Shown here piece by piece: positions 18,283-27,239 of a DNA stretch of 61,787 nt. Positions within the stretch are counted from its first letter, which is position 1. Every line of letters starts with the position of its first letter. The notes beneath the pieces were generated by a model. It saw only the letters and a program-made list of their open reading frames with translations, made no database searches and had not been told where the DNA came from. The stretch is taken from NCBI RefSeq assembly GCF_005406125.1, contig NZ_BIXZ01000013.1, positions 1 through 61,787 of the forward strand. The letters run 5' to 3'. Source of the stretch: Haloarcula mannanilytica. Its GTDB lineage: Archaea; Halobacteriota; Halobacteria; Halobacteriales; Haloarculaceae. The translations under genes and the position numbers were made by a program.

Positions 18283-19608
18283 ATGGTAACACGGAGAAGC
18301 CTACTCAAATCGACAGCAGTGAGTACAGTTTTCGGACTCGGCGGTCTTGCCAGTACGTCGCCTGTCGCCGCGACGGGTGCTTCGTTCGGCGACGGCGTGA
18401 ACCTCCAGCCCACGTACTTTTGCGACGGCGATCAGGACTTGGGCTGGGACCTGATGAACGATCACTCCGAGATCTCGACAGTCCGAATCGAGATCGAACC
18501 CCCGTCGTGGGGAGAGACGAGCGCGACGCTCTCGGACGCCAGGCGGTGGATCGACGAGGCCAATGCCAACGGCTATCAGGTAATCGCCACCTGTCACCAC
18601 TACCCTAACAACGGGTCCGGTGACCCACAGGCGCTATACGACGCCGCGAACTGGTGGGCAGACAACTACAGCTATCTCTCGGCGAACTCCTCATTCGTCG
18701 TCAACCTCCACAACGAGTGGGGCAGTCACGATACGACGGCGAGCGAGTACGCCAACGCGTATAACGACGCGCTGAGCACCGTTCGCAGTAACACGAGTTA
18801 CACAGGACCAATAGTCTGTGATCTCTCGGGATACGGCCAGGAAACGGATATCGCGGCCGATGCGTCGTCGTCGATCGCCGACGACAATATCGTCTTCTCA
18901 GCGCACATCTATCCCAGCGCCTACAACTCTGTCGACGGCGACTGGCTGGACGTACAGGACCTCGAGTACCTGGACGACAACAGTGAGTATCCGTGTATGA
19001 TCGGCGAGTTCGGTAGCAAGCGGGACGGACAGGCCGATTGGTCCGCGCTCGTCGATCACGCCAAGTCGCTGGGATGGCCCGTCCTCGGCTGGGCATGGAA
19101 CGGAGACGGGTCGTCTGAACCGATGAACATGACCTCGCCGTACTGGGGAGACCAGTGTAGTGCGACCTCCTACTCAAAGACGGCCTACTTCGAGACGATA
19201 TACAGTAAACTCGGCTCAGATGAGGGTGATGGCGGCGACACGGAGACGAAGTACCTGAACGCGGAGTACCACTCTCATGACGGTGTATCCACAGGCACGA
19301 CACGCTCGGGATACTGGGGCGACGCGTATGTCACTGGATTCGACAGCGCTGGCGACTCAGTGACGATGGACTTCAATGCCGCGGCCAGCGGTGACCGGAC
19401 AGTCACGATCCGGTACGCCTCCGAGTACGATACGAAAGAAGCGAATCTCTACATCAACGGGAGCTCGAAGGGGCAGGTCACACTCCCGCAATCGTCCACC
19501 TTCACGAAGACCAGCGTCGGGACGTATGCCTTCGACGAGGGAAGCAATACGATCACCATCGAAAAGGGATGGGGTTACTACGATATCGACGCTGTCGTGA
19601 TCGAATAA
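18283..19608 (+). CDS. Exported GH5 endo-beta-mannanase with CBM35-like domain
   Basis: The 441-residue protein has a Tat signal (Arg4-Arg5 in TRRSLLKSTAV, cleavage expected near SPVAATG). A GH5-type catalytic domain of about 290 residues follows, with the acid/base Glu in VVNLHNEWG (about residue 145) and the nucleophile Glu in MIGEFGS (about 242). After an acidic Gly linker (GSDEGDGGDTET) comes a C-terminal beta-sandwich like CBM35 (YLNAEYHSH to GWGYYDIDAVVIE). Such enzymes cleave internal beta-1,4-mannan bonds outside the cell. The start at 18283 gives a proper Tat signal; the 17 residues before it do not. GH5 also includes endoglucanases, so mannan specificity rests on the neighbours. Confidence 0.87.
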   Translation: MVTRRSLLKSTAVSTVFGLGGLASTSPVAATGASFGDGVNLQPTYFCDGDQDLGWDLMNDHSEISTVRIEIEPPSWGETSATLSDARRWIDEANANGYQVIATCHHYPNNGSGDPQALYDAANWWADNYSYLSANSSFVVNLHNEWGSHDTTASEYANAYNDALSTVRSNTSYTGPIVCDLSGYGQETDIAADASSSIADDNIVFSAHIYPSAYNSVDGDWLDVQDLEYLDDNSEYPCMIGEFGSKRDGQADWSALVDHAKSLGWPVLGWAWNGDGSSEPMNMTSPYWGDQCSATSYSKTAYFETIYSKLGSDEGDGGDTETKYLNAEYHSHDGVSTGTTRSGYWGDAYVTGFDSAGDSVTMDFNAAASGDRTVTIRYASEYDTKEANLYINGSSKGQVTLPQSSTFTKTSVGTYAFDEGSNTITIEKGWGYYDIDAVVIE

Positions 19609-19815
19609 GCGTCGGTAGCCCTCAGTCGTAGACGGTCGCCAGGCGATTCAATCCACGGCCCCGATTCACTGCCCTGTATGGTTCCCTCACGTTCGCCCCC
19701 GGTTGGTCCGCGGTGATTTGCCACGTATCATCTGCGGATGAGCGGAACGGCGTGACACCAACTCGTTCCAGTTCGCAATGCAGAACACAGCTCTCGCCTC
19801 CACCGATGGGGGAAA

Positions 19816-19825
19816 TATTATATAC
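19816..19825 (+). promoter_or_regulatory. TATA box of the epimerase gene
   Basis: TATTATATAC lies 29-38 nt before the ATG at 19854 and 20-29 nt before an alternative ATG at 19845. Confidence 0.45.
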
Positions 19826-19853
19826 TATCGTTGGCTTTGTAGCGATGTATCTC

Positions 19854-21143
19854 ATGAGCAAGTCAGCCACCTCGTTAGCAGAGTCGTATCTCCCGAAACT
19901 ACGGGAGGTCCTGAGTGACACCATCCTCGAGTTCTGGTATCCTCGTTGTCTCGACGAGGACCACGGCGGGTACGTCCTCGGATACGACGAGGACGGCGAG
20001 TTCAATGGACAAGACCACAAGATGATCGTCAGTCAGTCTCGAATGGTCTGGCTCTCGGCTCGGCTCGACCGTGAAGGGTACGGCGATGGGGAATACCGCG
20101 AGGCGGCGGACCTGGGGTACGAGTTCCTGCGCGACGAGATGTGGGACGACGAACACGGTGGATTCTACTGGGAGGTCGAGCGTGACGGAACGACGTCCAA
20201 GCCGAACAAACACATGTACGGCCAGTCGTTCGGGCTCTACGCACTCTCTGAGTACTATCGTGCTACGGGCGTCGAGGGGGCCCGCGATCTCGCGGTCGAA
20301 CTGTTCGACCTACTGGAAACCGAGGCAAAGGATCACACACGCGGCGGTTACACCGAGTATTTCGAAGCGGACTGGACGCCGATAACGGAGGGGCAGACCT
20401 ATTTAGCGAACATCGAACCGGACTGGTCGCCAAAGGAGTCCGGCGACGACGTGTTGGATCCCTCGCTGAAACTAATGAACACCCATCTCCACCTCCTGGA
20501 GGCGTTCACCACCTTCCACGAAGCGATCGGGACAGAGCGAAGCGGTACCCGCTTGCAGGAACTGCTTCACATCCTGACCTGCACGGTCGTACGACACGGC
20601 CTGACGGCTTGCAGCGACAAGTACGAACCCGACTGGACACCGAAACTCGACGACGAGGACTTCCGCATCGCCTCGTACGGTCACGATCTGGAGAACATCT
20701 GGCTGACGATGGAAGCAGCCGAAGCGTTAGACCTGTCGCAGTCGTTGTTCACAGACCTCTACAGGGACCTGTTCGAGTACTCGCTCGAATACGGATACGA
20801 CTCCGAGCACGGTGGGTTCTATTTCTACGGACCGTTCGGTGAGCCGGCAACGAACCGAATCAAGGCGTGGTGGGTTCAAGCCGAGTGTGTCACCAGTGCG
20901 CTGAAGATGTACGCCCACACAGGCGACGAGACGTATCGTGAGGTATTCGAGGAAACGGTTTCGTTCATCGTGGACCACCAGATCGACTGGGACGTCGGCG
21001 AGTGGCACTCCGGCATTGCGGACGATTTGGAGCCTCTCGGTCGAAAAGGTGCGGAGTACAAGGCCGCCTATCACAACGGTCGTGCGATGCTGGAGTGCAT
21101 CGCCGAACTCGAGGAACTGTCGCTTCCACCGTCGGAGACGTAG
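19854..21143 (+). CDS. AGE-family sugar 2-epimerase/isomerase
   Basis: The 429-residue protein belongs to the N-acylglucosamine/cellobiose 2-epimerase family, an alpha/alpha-barrel fold. Marks are HGGYVLGYDEDG, NKHMYGQSFGLYALSEYY with the catalytic-type His, SYGHDLENIWL, and the C-terminal EYKAAYHNGRAMLE. Cytoplasmic family members convert the reducing-end glucose of beta-1,4 disaccharides to mannose and back, or isomerise mannose to fructose. In this locus it could process mannobiose or channel free mannose. No GH130 mannosylglucose phosphorylase is present in the window, which makes the mannose isomerase role equally likely. ATG at 19845 is an alternative start. Confidence 0.88.
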   Translation: MSKSATSLAESYLPKLREVLSDTILEFWYPRCLDEDHGGYVLGYDEDGEFNGQDHKMIVSQSRMVWLSARLDREGYGDGEYREAADLGYEFLRDEMWDDEHGGFYWEVERDGTTSKPNKHMYGQSFGLYALSEYYRATGVEGARDLAVELFDLLETEAKDHTRGGYTEYFEADWTPITEGQTYLANIEPDWSPKESGDDVLDPSLKLMNTHLHLLEAFTTFHEAIGTERSGTRLQELLHILTCTVVRHGLTACSDKYEPDWTPKLDDEDFRIASYGHDLENIWLTMEAAEALDLSQSLFTDLYRDLFEYSLEYGYDSEHGGFYFYGPFGEPATNRIKAWWVQAECVTSALKMYAHTGDETYREVFEETVSFIVDHQIDWDVGEWHSGIADDLEPLGRKGAEYKAAYHNGRAMLECIAELEELSLPPSET

Positions 21144-21643
21144 CTCACGCGGTCGGGAGCTGAGTGCTTCACTGCTGGCGTTCCGCTCCCTACTGGCGTA
21201 ATTCGGCTGAAGACACCTGCCCCCGTCAGTAGTGAGCCCACACGACAGCACGTGCACCGGAAACGGCGTGGCAAAGACGTTCGGGGGCGTGTTCGGTACA
21301 GCATTCTTGCTCGGCAACCGCGACGAGGCTGTCGCGGTCTCCGCTCCGACTGACGCGTCGATTGGATTCGTTCCACATGCGCATAGATCGACGGAAGGGG
21401 GTCAGCGGTGCGTTTCCGATGATCAAACATTTCCGGTCCTGACGTGTGGGAAACACCTGTTCCCAGACACGGCAAACGAGTCGTACTACTGACAGCGTGA
21501 CGCAGTGACTGCGCGACGATCCATACCAGTACGGTGCGGTCCCGGGAACCGACTGACTGAACCGGCTTCGATAACATCTGTACGTGTGTTATGGATCCCG
21601 ATCGGGTATTTGATACTGTGAAACGCTTGCGTGGGTTCTTTTA
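21144..21643. other. 500-base gap without a clear gene
   Basis: Frames exist on both strands, but their Arg/Ser-rich or irregular composition is not that of a haloarchaeal protein. No RNA gene, inverted repeat or IS end was recognised. It may contain the eroded end of a lost gene. Confidence 0.4.
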
Positions 21644-22726
21644 TCAAAGTGGTTCTGTCAGGTCATTCTGTTCGTAGATACGGTGGACGAGGCGCTGTGT
21701 ATCGAGTGCCTGCGTGATCGTATTGACTGTTGGAGCGACACCCGTCGCGACGGCGTCGGCGAACATCGCCATCTGATCGCGGTACGGATCGTTCCGATTG
21801 GTCGTAACCGTCGTATCGAGGAAGTGGTCGGCGCCGCCCGTCTCCGCTCGATAAAAATCGAGCATCTGAACGACATCCGCCTCGCTCTCAACGATATCTG
21901 TAATGTCGAGGTGCGCTCCCATCTCAGTCCCGTGGATATAGTAGGCGTGTTCGGGTTCGACGTTCGTAGCCCACGCTATTTCTATCGCTGCTGTACACCC
22001 GTTCTCGAACTCGATAAATCCCGATGCTGCGTCTTCGACGTTGAACATTTTCGCGTCGTCGTCTTCGCCCCACATATCGAGATATGCGTATGATTCGCGA
22101 TGGCCGAAATCAGAGCGCGTCGACGAGGTGACAGTCGAGACAGTCGGTGAGTCAAGAAAATAACACAGGAGATCGAAGACGTGGATCCCGATATCGATTA
22201 CCGCGCCACCGCCAGCAATCTCTTTCGAGGTGAACCACGAGCCGCGTCCCGGGACGCCGCGTCGGCGGGTGTAGGTCGCCTGGACGTGATTGATGTCTCC
22301 GAAATGCCCTTCGTCGATATACCACTTGAGAATGTTACAGACATTCAGGAATCGGCTTTGGAATCCGACCATGCAGATCCTTCCGGTCTCCTTCGCTGTC
22401 TCTGCGATTCGTGAGGCACTTTCCATCGTATGTGCCAGTGGTTTTTCGATGAATACGTCGAGTCCCCGCTCCATCGCATCTACCGCGATAGGCTCGTGGA
22501 ACTTGTTTGGTGTCGCGATGACGACTGCATCGATGTCCTGTTCGTACAGGGAACTGGGGGTATCGTACAGTCCCCCTTCGAAATCAGAGACTACGTCTTG
22601 GTCCCTGTCGAGATCCGTGTCTGAACCGTACATTCGGTGGCCGAAGTCATCGAGAATGTCGGCTCGGTACTGTCCGTACGTCCCGAGCCCGATTACTCCG
22701 ATATCGAGTCGCTCGTCTGTTCGCAT
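21644..22726 (-). CDS. Gfo/Idh/MocA-family oxidoreductase
   Basis: The 360-residue dehydrogenase has the Rossmann motif GVIGLGTYGQ, the EKPLAHTMESASRIAETAK block with the catalytic Lys and AGGGAVIDIGIHVFD. It is a close paralogue of the gene at 316-1401, on the opposite strand and at the other border of the carbohydrate block. The start is set at 22726 (MRTDERLDIG); the open frame continues upstream to 22939 but reads through poor sequence and into the IS5 end. Probable role: oxidation of a monosaccharide or derivative. Substrate unknown. Confidence 0.9.
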   Translation of the reverse strand: MRTDERLDIGVIGLGTYGQYRADILDDFGHRMYGSDTDLDRDQDVVSDFEGGLYDTPSSLYEQDIDAVVIATPNKFHEPIAVDAMERGLDVFIEKPLAHTMESASRIAETAKETGRICMVGFQSRFLNVCNILKWYIDEGHFGDINHVQATYTRRRGVPGRGSWFTSKEIAGGGAVIDIGIHVFDLLCYFLDSPTVSTVTSSTRSDFGHRESYAYLDMWGEDDDAKMFNVEDAASGFIEFENGCTAAIEIAWATNVEPEHAYYIHGTEMGAHLDITDIVESEADVVQMLDFYRAETGGADHFLDTTVTTNRNDPYRDQMAMFADAVATGVAPTVNTITQALDTQRLVHRIYEQNDLTEPL

Positions 22727-22869
22727 ACCTGTGCCTCTACGAGGACCGACATACCGTTTGCGTTCGAACTCTCTCTGGATCACTCCAGTTTCATCTACTA
22801 CACAGTGTCTTGTCCCCGGTCTGAATGTCTCAGGGAGAGCTGTCGGTAGCAATACTGGACACGTTCTAC

Positions 22870-23805
22870 GGCTGTGTTGAATCGCCATAAGGCGGTAGAA
22901 TTCACTGTTTGACGAAGCGTTTGATGTTGTAGACGACACACATCAGGGCGATTTCTCGGAACTCACGAAACCAGGACCGCGCTCGCACGGCGAAGCCGAG
23001 CGAGCGCTTCACAGCCGAGTTCACGGTCTCGGTCATCGAACGCTGATTGTAGCGTTCTTGGTCGATTCGCGCGTTGTGCGCGTGGTCGTAGGGTGCGAAG
23101 ATGCGGTGTTTGATCAGCGGGCGAATCCCGAGGTTCCGAAGGGATTCGCGCAGTGCTTGCTTGTCATACCCCTTATCGGCGGCGAGAGACCGCAGATCGC
23201 CCGCATTCCGGCGGGCGATCTGCTCGGCGAGGTCTGCGTCGCTTCCTTCTCGGTTCGTCGAGCAGTGAACGTCAAGGACGGCTTGCGAGTCTGTATCGAC
23301 GAGTTTCGCGACTTTTAGCTTCTGCACGCGGTAGCTTGTTCGCTGGCAGTAGTGGCGGCTCGCAGCTGAGCGTTCGTAGAATGTGGCGTCGATGGCTCCG
23401 TGTTTTGAGGGATCGTGCAACTGCGCCGACTGGCGCAGTAGCACTCGGCAGACGCCATACTGATTCGGTCGAATGCTTTACACAAGGTGGATGGCGAGGG
23501 GAGATCGGCCGCGCTGAGGCCGATCTCCCCGGTTATTTGGGGCATCTCCTTCAGCAGGTCAATCGTCATCCGGTAGGACGTGTCGAGGTAAATCCGGAGA
23601 CAATGCAGGGAAACGAGCGCGTAGTCGGCGAATCCGCCGCCTTCCGGGGCGGCGGATTCGTCTCCATCGCCAGTAACTCTTTGAGCAACCGGCACAACTT
23701 CCCCAGTGAAGCGGGAGATTTGCGTCATAGACACTCGCAGCCTCCCGCTTCAACTCCTTTGATTTAGCGACCTATCCCGACGCCGTCTAGTGATTCAACA
23801 CAGCC
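22870..23805 (-). mobile_element. IS5-family insertion sequence
   Basis: Perfect 14-bp terminal inverted repeats bound the element: GGCTGTGTTGAATC (22870-22883) and GATTCAACACAGCC (23792-23805), giving 936 bp. The transposase on the minus strand is frameshifted. No target duplication is visible in the flanks. On the right side it interrupts a receiver-domain gene. A diverged relative lies at the right end of the window (from about 61660). Confidence 0.85.
22902..23734 (-). pseudogene. IS5-family transposase, frameshifted
   Basis: The N-terminal half runs from MTQISRFTGEVVPV to AFDRISMA and then leaves frame. The C-terminal half resumes as VLLRQSAQLHDPSKHGAIDATFYER and ends YNIKRFVKQ. The catalytic residues are in the second half: Asp in AIDAT, Asp in AADKGYD, Glu in TETVNSAVKR. 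Restoring one G near 23452-23454 would rejoin the halves as ISMAVCRVLLRQ. The copy is probably inactive unless this is a sequencing error. Confidence 0.85.
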
Positions 23806-24028
23806 CCCTGAGCAGATCAAGTCCAGTCGTTTCCCCAAGCGTGTACGCAGTGATAATACAGTCCTTGGAGTCCGTTTGGAAAACCTCGAGCGCCTCTGAT
23901 TTGGTCTCAACCCGTTGGACAGTCGCATCAGTCCGGGTATTGAGCGTTGTTTTGAATTGCGTGAGCCACTCGCTCGTCCCGACAAGCAAGACACAGGAGG
24001 AATCAAGGACCGTCGGAGAAGACACCAT
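23806..24028 (-). pseudogene. Response-regulator receiver fragment cut by IS5
   Basis: About 74 residues of a receiver-like domain remain: CVLLVGTSEWLTQFKTTLN (first strand), then VETKSEALEVFQTDSKDCIITAYTLGETTGLDLLRGL. In a typical receiver the phosphoacceptor Asp would lie near CIITAY, where this copy has Thr-Ala, so it may be a pseudo-receiver. The frame enters the IS5 inverted repeat and stops there. The missing C-terminal part is not found beyond the other IS end. Confidence 0.6.
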
Positions 24029-24107
24029 TATTCGCTACCCCAGAACCAGCGGGAATACAGACCGACGCGGGTTTGAGCTGAACGTTGCTGTAGTACTATA
24101 GTATTGA

Positions 24108-24599
24108 TTAGAAATAGTTGCTCACTTTTGGGATTGAGAGTTGGTTGAGAGCTGTATCAATCGCTGTCGTCAGCTCGTCGAGTGAGTCAAAGAAGCGGTT
24201 ACTAAGAGACGCTTGAAGCTGTCTCCAGCATTCCTCTACAGGATTCAACTCCGGCGAATACGGCGGTAACGTCACGAAGTCGAGGTCGTCACGGGCCGCC
24301 AGGTCCGTGACGGCCGACGCCTGGAAATATGATGCTCCATCGAGGACGACGATCAAGTCATTTTCGAATTCTTCGCATAATGCTAAAATGAAATGTTTCG
24401 CGTGGTCAGCGGTGACGTACTCGGTGAATCGGGAGAAAAAGCGATCACCGTCCTCGGTGATCGCGCCCAGCAGACACGTCCAGTCGCGTTGGCCAGAGAG
24501 TTCGACAGCCGGCCGCGTGCCGCGCGGAAACCACGCGGCACGCGGCTCGACTTGTACGGATGTCTTGGTTTGATCGATACAGACTACGGTGGCGTCCAT
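24108..24599 (-). CDS. IS630 transposase, catalytic DDE part (OrfB)
   Basis: The 163-residue frame begins MDATVVCIDQ with the first catalytic Asp, has the second in LIVVLDGASYF and the Glu in YSPELNPVEECW. It is complete to the C-terminus. It overlaps OrfA by 16 nt in the -1 frame, so a fused enzyme needs frameshifting at the A7 run. Independent translation from its own ATG would lack DNA binding. Confidence 0.8.
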   Translation of the reverse strand: MDATVVCIDQTKTSVQVEPRAAWFPRGTRPAVELSGQRDWTCLLGAITEDGDRFFSRFTEYVTADHAKHFILALCEEFENDLIVVLDGASYFQASAVTDLAARDDLDFVTLPPYSPELNPVEECWRQLQASLSNRFFDSLDELTTAIDTALNQLSIPKVSNYF

Positions 24600-25108
24600 C
24601 TCCCGCCGCTTTTTTTGAGGTCGTCGTAAAACTTCTCTTGGTCGTCTTCGTCAGCTTCGGCGGCTGAACGGCGTGGTTTTTGATAGCTCAATCCCGCTTC
24701 TTTGAGCAACCGCCGACAGCTTGGGATTGAGTACTCCACGTCGAAGGCGTCCGCGAGATACTGCTGGGCGAGCGCCGGCGTCCACGCCGGCGCGTCGATC
24801 CCGACCTCGCTGGGTGGTTTGTGAACGGTTTCTTCAAATATCTCTTGCTGTGTTTCTGAGAGTTTTCGTTTTCTCCCAGTTCGTTTATCATCAGATACGG
24901 CCTGCTCAAGCGACTCGTCGGTGTCGAGTCGCTTGAGCCAGCTGTAGATCGTCCGCCGCTGAACGTCGTACCACTCAGCTAACTCGGTTTGCGAAACACC
25001 GTTTTTGTACGCGATTGCCGCTAAGAGCCGTTGTGTCGGCTTCTTACCGTCCACGTTGTCGAGGGTGGCTTGCAGTTCTTCGACGGAGATCTCGTCGAGA
25101 TGATTCAT
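24584..25108 (-). CDS. IS630 transposase, N-terminal HTH part (OrfA)
   Basis: The 174-residue frame carries two helix-turn-helix segments, including VSQTELAEWYDVQRRTIYSWLKRL, and a winged domain around PAWTPALAQQYLADAFDVEYS. It ends EKFYDDLKKSGGRWTPP, where the frame leaves the transposase sequence at a run of seven A (24610-24616 on the plus strand as T). A -1 shift there would continue as KRREMDATVVCIDQ, giving a full transposase. The run may allow programmed or transcriptional slippage, or one A may be lost. Confidence 0.8.
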   Translation of the reverse strand: MNHLDEISVEELQATLDNVDGKKPTQRLLAAIAYKNGVSQTELAEWYDVQRRTIYSWLKRLDTDESLEQAVSDDKRTGRKRKLSETQQEIFEETVHKPPSEVGIDAPAWTPALAQQYLADAFDVEYSIPSCRRLLKEAGLSYQKPRRSAAEADEDDQEKFYDDLKKSGGRWTPP

Positions 25109-25150
25109 TATCTACTGCAAGATTCTCTGAGTGAAAAATTCTAACGGTTA

Positions 25151-26050
25151 CTATAGATTATCGAGTGCATTCGCTTGCTCGTAGTCGATTTCATCGGTTT
25201 CGTCTCTGAATGACCGCAGCGGGACAATATGGTGTACGTGGAGGTCGCGTCCGTACTGGTTTCGGTGGCTTTCCCGGGTGTGGTCACAGTTCGGTCGTTG
25301 GCACTCGAACCCATCTCGTTGTACCGCTCGTTCACGCTGCTGACTCCATTTTGGCCCATACCACAAGCGGTCCCGCTCTTTGCCACCGACCCATCGCGGA
25401 TGGTCAGAGCCACAATACGGGGTATGTGGCTCGTAGCCTGCCGTCGTGATTGCTGCATCCCACCCACCGAACTCCCGAAGATAGCCCTTGATCGAGTATT
25501 GGCCGTGTTCGTCTAAATCAGCAATGGCTGGGACGTGACCGAGCTCCTCTGTGAGTCGATGAATCTCTGCAAGAAGATCCTCTCGTGGGATTTCTTCGTT
25601 GTGTGGTTCGAACCCGGCACTCCGTAGAGCATCGTTCCAGCTGCCAAACCGCTTGCTGGCAGTTTTCCGCGAGTACTTCCCGTGGTTGTTCATCTCGTCA
25701 ACCGTTGGTGGATGCCCGAGTTGGTCGGCGAGCGCCTGGATTGCTTCGATAATCCGGTCTTCCGGGACGTTTGTGGGGCGTTTGACCTCGAGATCAGCTG
25801 CCTGCAGGGCGTCATTCCACGTTCCGAAGTGGCTGAGATAGGTACTTCGCGAGTACTCTCCCTCCGTGTCCATCTCACTCATTTCCGGCGGGCGCTCTTT
25901 CTCGGTGGCAAGTCGTTGGAGTTCGGTTATCAAGTCCTCTTCTTGGCGATCATCGCGGTGATACCACGAGATGTGTCCGGCTTTCTTGCTGCCTGTTTCG
26001 AAGTCTTCCCCACAGAATTCACAAACGTACTCATGCGGATCGTTGCACAT
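25151..26050 (-). pseudogene. HNH endonuclease, C-terminus removed by IS630
   Basis: The remaining 299 residues contain an N-terminal C2H2-like zinc finger (CEFCGEDFETGSKKAGHISWYH), three repeats of the homing-endonuclease-associated type (for example LGHPPTVDEMNNHGKYSRKTASKRFGSWNDALRSAG, split by Pro-rich turns) and the start of an HNH domain (CQRPNCDH, HVHHIVPLRSF). It ends ANALDNL, exactly where family members continue into the second Cys pair. The stop codon is made by the TA of the inserted IS630. The start at 26050 is where the zinc finger begins. It was probably a mobile or defence-type nuclease. Confidence 0.75.
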
Positions 26051-26276
26051 AGTTAATTCAAGGGCGCGATGCTGTTGCGCCCGCACCCCTCTGGGGCTTG
26101 ATAAACCCGATCGGGTCGCGCATTCCTTCCCGCGGTTTCCCGGATAAATGTTGGATCGGTGCGTGAGGTCGTGGCTGCGCGCGCAGCGACGGTAGGAGCG
26201 AGCACGGAGCGGAGGGTGGGGAGGTGGGGCCTGGGCCGGTCCGGCACACAGCAAAAAAGGAGGCTGCTCCGACTGG

Positions 26277-27176
26277 CTATGCTTCCCACCAGCGGCCGCG
26301 CTCCGGGAAGTGGATGGTGCTCCACCCTGTCACGGCCAGTGAGACGCGTCCTTCGTACCAATTTTTCGCCGCTCCGTGGATACGCACCTGTTCGCCTTCT
26401 TCGATCCAGGGGGCATTCGATTTCTCCCAGATCGTCACCTTGGTTTGCCCGCTCTCGTCCGCGATGAGGCCAACTTGAGCGATGGCTGGCGAGTTACTAT
26501 CCCAAAGCACCTCGATTTGACCTTCAACACTCACATCTTTGCGATCGACGTCCTCGAGGGCGTCGATGGGTACGGTGCCCCCCGGAGCTGTCTGCAACTC
26601 CTCGAACACCCGCACGACCGCACTCGTCATATCCGTGCCCTCGACGACCGCTTCGGCCAGCCGTCGACTGATCGCCGCACGCGACCAACCATCCAACCGC
26701 GTCGTGAGTCGGTCTGCCTCCGTGTTTACCGTCGCCAGTTCATTCTGGGAGAGCTCCGCTCGGGGATCATCCCGTTCGGGGTCAGCCATCGGATCCACGC
26801 TCGCGGCACGTTTCTGGAACTTCTGCCGGCGCTTCGTGCTCCTTTGCGCGGCGACCTCTCGAGTGCGCTGCTCCCGACCGTCCTGCGTTCCCAGCTCGGC
26901 CTGGGCACTGATGCGCTCCAGTTCGGCTTCCCGCGCCCGAATGCGCTCTTCCTGTTCGAGGGTGACACCGTGAATCCGGTCCTCGCTCGTGTCCGCGATC
27001 CCGTCCGGGTGGTTCGCATCCATCTTCGCCTGCGTCTCCTGCTTGACCGTCGCCTCGAACTCCGGCGTCTCGTCGACGACCGGGAAGCCGTCTTCATCGA
27101 CCGCCTGACCGCCCGCGTTCTCGAATGCCTGTTCATCCACTGTAACGACCTTTCCGCTTGCGTTGTTACTAGACAT
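26277..27176 (-). CDS. RPA-like single-stranded DNA-binding protein
   Basis: The 299-residue protein has a disordered acidic N-terminus, a coiled Glu/Arg-rich stretch (about 70-125), a conserved helical block around DDPRAELSQNELATVNTEADRLTTR and a C-terminal OB fold of the replication protein A kind (VSVEGQIEVLWDSNSPAIAQVGLIADESGQTKVTIW, with EEGEQVRIHGA, described in parts). Such proteins bind ssDNA during replication, repair or transfer. The same helical block recurs in the protein at 49596-50729. The gene is 5' to the conjugation operon but on the opposite strand. A hairpin at 27216-27239 lies in its upstream region. Confidence 0.78.
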   Translation of the reverse strand: MSSNNASGKVVTVDEQAFENAGGQAVDEDGFPVVDETPEFEATVKQETQAKMDANHPDGIADTSEDRIHGVTLEQEERIRAREAELERISAQAELGTQDGREQRTREVAAQRSTKRRQKFQKRAASVDPMADPERDDPRAELSQNELATVNTEADRLTTRLDGWSRAAISRRLAEAVVEGTDMTSAVVRVFEELQTAPGGTVPIDALEDVDRKDVSVEGQIEVLWDSNSPAIAQVGLIADESGQTKVTIWEKSNAPWIEEGEQVRIHGAAKNWYEGRVSLAVTGWSTIHFPERGRWWEA

Positions 27177-27215
27177 TGGAATCTCACCAGATTCCGAAGG
27201 CGCTCACGCGCCGAC

Positions 27216-27239
27216 ACCGCGATGCCCTTACATCGCGGT
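27216..27239. repeat. Hairpin upstream of RPA-like gene
   Basis: ACCGCGATG and CATCGCGGT form a perfect 9-bp stem around a 6-nt loop, 40-63 nt before the start codon. It could be an operator or an RNA hairpin in the leader. Confidence 0.45.

Larger units (their letters stand above)
24099..25154 (-). mobile_element. IS630-family insertion sequence
   Basis: Imperfect terminal inverted repeats begin with TATAGTA on both sides (24098-24104; complement at 25149-25155) and share TTAGAA a few bases further in. TA dinucleotides at each boundary fit the TA target of IS630/Tc1 elements. The insertion creates the stop codon of the HNH gene at 25151. Limits are good to a few bases. Confidence 0.75.

Noticed and set aside
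21071-21577. 168-residue minus-strand frame in the gap after the epimerase
   Set aside because: It overlaps the 3' end of the epimerase gene and is Arg/Ser/Thr-rich with no recognisable domain.
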